A stretch of DNA of 64,000 bases from Xenorhabdus innexi (GTDB lineage: Bacteria; Pseudomonadota; Gammaproteobacteria; Enterobacterales; Enterobacteriaceae): the NCBI RefSeq assembly GCF_002632485.1, contig NZ_NIBU01000001.1:124001-188000 (forward strand), read 5' to 3'. The notes beneath the pieces were generated by a model that saw only the letters and a list, made by a program, of their open reading frames with translations, was not told the DNA's origin and did no database searches. The position numbers and the translations under genes are program-made. Positions within the stretch are counted from its first letter, which is position 1. The number at the start of each line of letters is the position of its first letter. This document shows positions 61,410 through 64,000 of the stretch, piece after piece.

Positions 61410-62222
61410 ATGTTAGAAACTCGGGCACTGTATTTCAGTTATCAGGATGAACCTGTTTTAAAAGATCTGACACTTGATTTCAGTCGTTATCAGGTCACTG
61501 GCATTATTGGTGCAAATGGCTGCGGTAAATCAACCTTATTTATGAACCTTTCCGGCATTCTGCGCCCACAGAAAGGCACAGTCTGGTGGAATAACACGCC
61601 CCTGAATTACAGCAAAAAAGGATTAATGGCTCTGCGCCAGCATGTTGTTACCGTATTTCAGGACCCTGAACAGCAAATTTTTTATACCGATATTAAAAGT
61701 GATCTGGCTTTTAGTTTGCGTAATTTAGGTATCGATGAAACTGAAATACAGCATCGTATCGAATGCGCCCTGATACAGGTGGATGCGCATACCTTCCGTA
61801 ATAAGCCAATTCAGTACCTGAGCTTTGGTCAGAAAAAACGTGTCGCTATTGCGGGCGCGCTGGTCATGGATGCTGATTACTTATTGCTGGATGAACCAAC
61901 CGCAGGGCTTGATCCGGCAGGCCGACAGCAAATGTTAGATATTATCAGTAACATCGCCGCTGAAGGGAAACGAATCATTATTTCCAGTCACGATATAGAT
62001 TTAATCTATCAGATTTGCGATGGCTTATATGTGCTGGCAAATGGAGAGATGATCAGTTCAGGCCGGACTGAAACTGTATTACTGCAAAAAACGCAGCTTG
62101 ATCAGGCCGGATTGAGACAGCCATGGTTAGTAAAATTACATAGTGAAGGTGGTCTGCCTCTGTGCAAAACAGAACAACAGCTTTTCTCTATGCTGCGCAA
62201 AAAAATTTCTGATAATGCGTAA
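61410..62222 (+). CDS. cbiO: Cobalt ECF transporter ATPase CbiO
   Basis: 270 residues from the ATG at 61410 (GGCGG eight bases upstream; the open frame extends upstream over cbiQ but has no family similarity). Walker A GANGCGKST, Q-loop VFQDPEQQIF, signature YLSFGQKKRVAIAG, Walker B YLLLDEPTAGLD, and switch histidine in SSHDIDL. Last gene of the operon; no cbiP follows. Confidence 0.97.
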   Translation: MLETRALYFSYQDEPVLKDLTLDFSRYQVTGIIGANGCGKSTLFMNLSGILRPQKGTVWWNNTPLNYSKKGLMALRQHVVTVFQDPEQQIFYTDIKSDLAFSLRNLGIDETEIQHRIECALIQVDAHTFRNKPIQYLSFGQKKRVAIAGALVMDADYLLLDEPTAGLDPAGRQQMLDIISNIAAEGKRIIISSHDIDLIYQICDGLYVLANGEMISSGRTETVLLQKTQLDQAGLRQPWLVKLHSEGGLPLCKTEQQLFSMLRKKISDNA

Positions 62223-62444
62223 GAAAGGTGTGAGCGCAGCCAACAAAGTAACAATATGGAATTTACGATGCCATGTTGTAATAGGCGGAATCCCTAAAAA
62301 ATAAAATCATTAACCAAGCATTAACAAACATCCATTTGTTATTAACATTAATATATTCTGAGTGTAATTTAGTCGAAATGGAAAATTAAGCTGTCTGTTT
62401 ACTAATGGATAACAATATATTCTTTATACTCAGAGAGGTTATTA

Positions 62445-63143
62445 ATGAAAGTTGTTAATATATTTATTATAACAATGGGCGCTTTAGGGTTGATAACACA
62501 GGCTCATGCAAAAGTCGGATATGGTATAAGCCAACAAGAAACTGACCCGCATTTGACAATCGGAGATAAAGGTGGTGAGCCTGCTCTTGGTATCTCTTCA
62601 CACCTCGGCGGTGCGCTTTTCCCTGCATCTATACTGAAAAACTTGGCTACACGCGATAGTAATGGTGTCTATAGGTTCAAAACACCTCTTTATGGCCATA
62701 ACAAGATTGATATCGCTCAAATTCCCGGGACAGAAGTTTACTACGGTGAATGGTCACATGGCTCCGGTGCGGAATCAGACAAAACCCACACCGTTTTTTA
62801 TGCTGGTAAAGATGTGACAACCAATATGCCAAAAGGCGGCAAAGCAACCTATAAAGTGTCAGGTATTAGTCAATATAATGGTCATAACCTCTTGCAAGGT
62901 AAGATGACTGCTGATTTTGATAAACAACAATTGGATGGCTCACTTAGTAATAAGGATCGACGGGTAGATATGCATGGCAATATCAATTCAGATGCAGGCT
63001 TCTCAGGTATAGCCAAAGATAATGGCACTAATGGCACCGTTGACGGGAAGTTTTTTGGTAATGGCGCCTCTGATATAGCTGGGTATGCAAAATTTGATAG
63101 CGACAGAAAAAAAGACATTGCTTTCGGTGGACACAAACAGTAA
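62445..63143 (+). CDS. Hemophilin-like secreted protein (type XI secretion cargo)
   Basis: 232 residues with a signal peptide (VNIFIITMGALGLITQAHA) and no lipobox cysteine, so it should be a soluble secreted protein. The N-terminal part (about 25-130) holds HLGGALFPASILKNL and several His residues, like the heme-binding handle of hemophilin. The C-terminal domain is a small TbpB-like barrel: YKVSGISQYNGHNLLQGK, VDGKFFGNGASDIAGYAKF and the final IAFGGHKQ. Such cargo is exported by Slam/DUF560 proteins; X. nematophila HrpC is the best known relative. The partner gene follows 105 bp downstream. Function in heme uptake is inferred. Confidence 0.85.
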   Translation: MKVVNIFIITMGALGLITQAHAKVGYGISQQETDPHLTIGDKGGEPALGISSHLGGALFPASILKNLATRDSNGVYRFKTPLYGHNKIDIAQIPGTEVYYGEWSHGSGAESDKTHTVFYAGKDVTTNMPKGGKATYKVSGISQYNGHNLLQGKMTADFDKQQLDGSLSNKDRRVDMHGNINSDAGFSGIAKDNGTNGTVDGKFFGNGASDIAGYAKFDSDRKKDIAFGGHKQ

Positions 63144-63155
63144 CGACCTTCTCAG

Positions 63156-63190
63156 AAGATAACAATGTCAAAATGACATTGTTATCTTTT
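63156..63190 (+). terminator. Strong hairpin between hemophilin-like gene and its secretion gene
   Basis: AAGATAACAATGTCA and its exact complement form a 15-bp stem with an AAA loop, followed by TTCTC after a T-rich arm. It lies 12 bp after the cargo stop and 58 bp before the downstream ATG. It should limit read-through, or protect the cargo mRNA. Confidence 0.85.
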
Positions 63191-63248
63191 CTCGTCTCCT
63201 CTACCTCATTTTCTGTCTTATTCAGATTCATGCAAGCGGAGGTTATCT

Positions 63249-64000
63249 ATGACCAGCCAGAGAAAGATGCCTGTATTATCCGTATTACTACTGGCATCAT
63301 TTTTTTTCTCAACAGGCTACACCAAGGATCGAGTAAATACGACTTCGCCACAAAATGATATCTCATCGATTGTTATTCATGGAAAAGCATTTCAGGTTGA
63401 AAACAATCTTAGGGATATTGCACAGGCCCTGTATCTGACGGTGAATTATCAGCAATGGCCAGACGTAAAACGGTTTCTAACGGCTTACCAGAAACTACCT
63501 GGGCATGATGCTATCTTAATCAATTTTGCTCAGGGTGGACTAGCTCGTAGTGAAGGAAACTTAACTCTTGCAGCTTCCATCTATGAAAATATCCTGCGGC
63601 AAAAGCCAGATTTCACCCGTATTAAATTGGAATTAGCCCGTGTCTATTTTGAGGATCAAAAAAACCGGGAAGCCAAACAATTGATGGATGAATTAAGCAA
63701 ACAGGAGCAATTGCCTAAAATTGTTCTGAAGAATATTGATGGCTATATAAAAGCAATAGCTCAGAGAGATCGCTGGCGTAGTTCGTTTTCACTCAGTTAT
63801 ATCTATGATAATAATATAAATATGTCTCCTAACATGAAATCGACATGCCTGCTTTTCATCGATGGAAAATGTAAAGTTGAACGAGAAATACCCAAAGGGA
63901 TTAAAACGTGGGGAAGCGCTTATCATGGGACATTAAGCCGTCGTTACCAGCTTGCGGGGCATCATGGTATTTTTGGACGGGGAATGATTGATGGTGAATT
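63249..64000 (+). CDS. Type XI secretion (Slam/DUF560) outer membrane protein, 5' part
   Basis: 250 codons are visible before the window end; the frame stays open. GCGGAGG lies five bases before the ATG at 63249. A signal peptide (VLSVLLLASFFFSTGYT) is followed by a periplasmic TPR domain (about residues 45-170: AQGGLARSEGNLTLAASIYENILRQ in part, then LELARVYFEDQKNREAKQL). The beta-barrel begins near residue 178 with WRSSFSLSYIYDNNINMSP. This order is that of Slam proteins such as HrpB and NilB. Specificity for the hemophilin-like cargo is inferred from adjacency. Confidence 0.85.
   Translation, partial: MTSQRKMPVLSVLLLASFFFSTGYTKDRVNTTSPQNDISSIVIHGKAFQVENNLRDIAQALYLTVNYQQWPDVKRFLTAYQKLPGHDAILINFAQGGLARSEGNLTLAASIYENILRQKPDFTRIKLELARVYFEDQKNREAKQLMDELSKQEQLPKIVLKNIDGYIKAIAQRDRWRSSFSLSYIYDNNINMSPNMKSTCLLFIDGKCKVEREIPKGIKTWGSAYHGTLSRRYQLAGHHGIFGRGMIDGE

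Noticed and set aside
62400..62444. Possible Fur box in front of the hemophilin-like gene (GATAACAATATATTC region)
   Set aside because: Only about half of the 19 Fur consensus positions match, no better than chance in AT-rich DNA.

Overview
This window is chromosomal DNA from an enterobacterium of the Morganellaceae, most likely Photorhabdus or Xenorhabdus. Core genes closely match Enterobacteriaceae proteins in sequence and order (topA-cysB-acnA-ribA-lapAB-pyrF-yciH; nth-rsxEGDCBA-ydgK-ydgJ-add; manA-fumC-tus; ynfM/ynfL-mlc-bioD2). Accessory content points to the insect-pathogen/nematode-symbiont lineage: a DUF2169/DUF4150/Rhs module, a complete-looking anaerobic cobalamin operon, and at the right edge a hemophilin-like cargo with its type XI (Slam/DUF560) outer membrane protein. 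The genus is an inference. The tus gene and an adjacent near-perfect Ter site place the window in the replication terminus region.

Layout. 1-13.2 kb: topA 3' end, cysB, a PaiB-like gene and an unrecognised gene, acnA, ribA, lapA-lapB, pyrF-yciH, a class A beta-lactamase, and rnb. 13.7-23.4 kb: a five-gene type VI secretion cargo module on the + strand (tssF-like, vgrG, DUF2169 adaptor, DUF4150 PAAR-like, 1503-residue Rhs toxin). No immunity gene follows; only a strong Shine-Dalgarno sequence remains after the toxin stop codon. 23.5-29.7 kb: nth and the rsx/rnf electron-transport operon on the - strand. 29.8-38.1 kb: ydgK, ydgJ, yfeH, add, ydgA, manA and fumC. 38.2-40.1 kb: tus, its Ter site, and a divergent IprA-like regulator. 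40.2-46.9 kb: ynfM/ynfL, mlc, a shortened bioD2, ynfD, ynfB, ydfG and a VOC protein. 46.9-62.2 kb: cobD and cobA on the - strand, divergent from cbiABCDETFGHJKLMNQO on the + strand. 62.4-64.0 kb: hemophilin-like cargo and the 5' part of its secretion protein, cut by the window end.

How the genes work together. CobA and CbiK make the cobalt-loaded tetrapyrrole, CbiL/H/F/G/D/J/E/T/C perform ring contraction and methylation, CbiA amidates, CbiB attaches the aminopropanol arm supplied by CobD, and CbiMNQO imports cobalt. The cobA-cbiA intergenic region has no B12-box riboswitch. It carries two perfect FNR palindromes, each placed about 42 bp upstream of a plausible start site for one of the two divergent transcripts, which suggests oxygen-dependent control of the whole pathway. 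CbiP and CobU/S/T/C are not in the window. The T6SS module looks like one transcript that builds a loaded spike (VgrG + PAAR-like + Rhs, assisted by DUF2169), unusually led by a baseplate gene.

All calls come from reading the sequence and from knowledge of the families. No database search was run.
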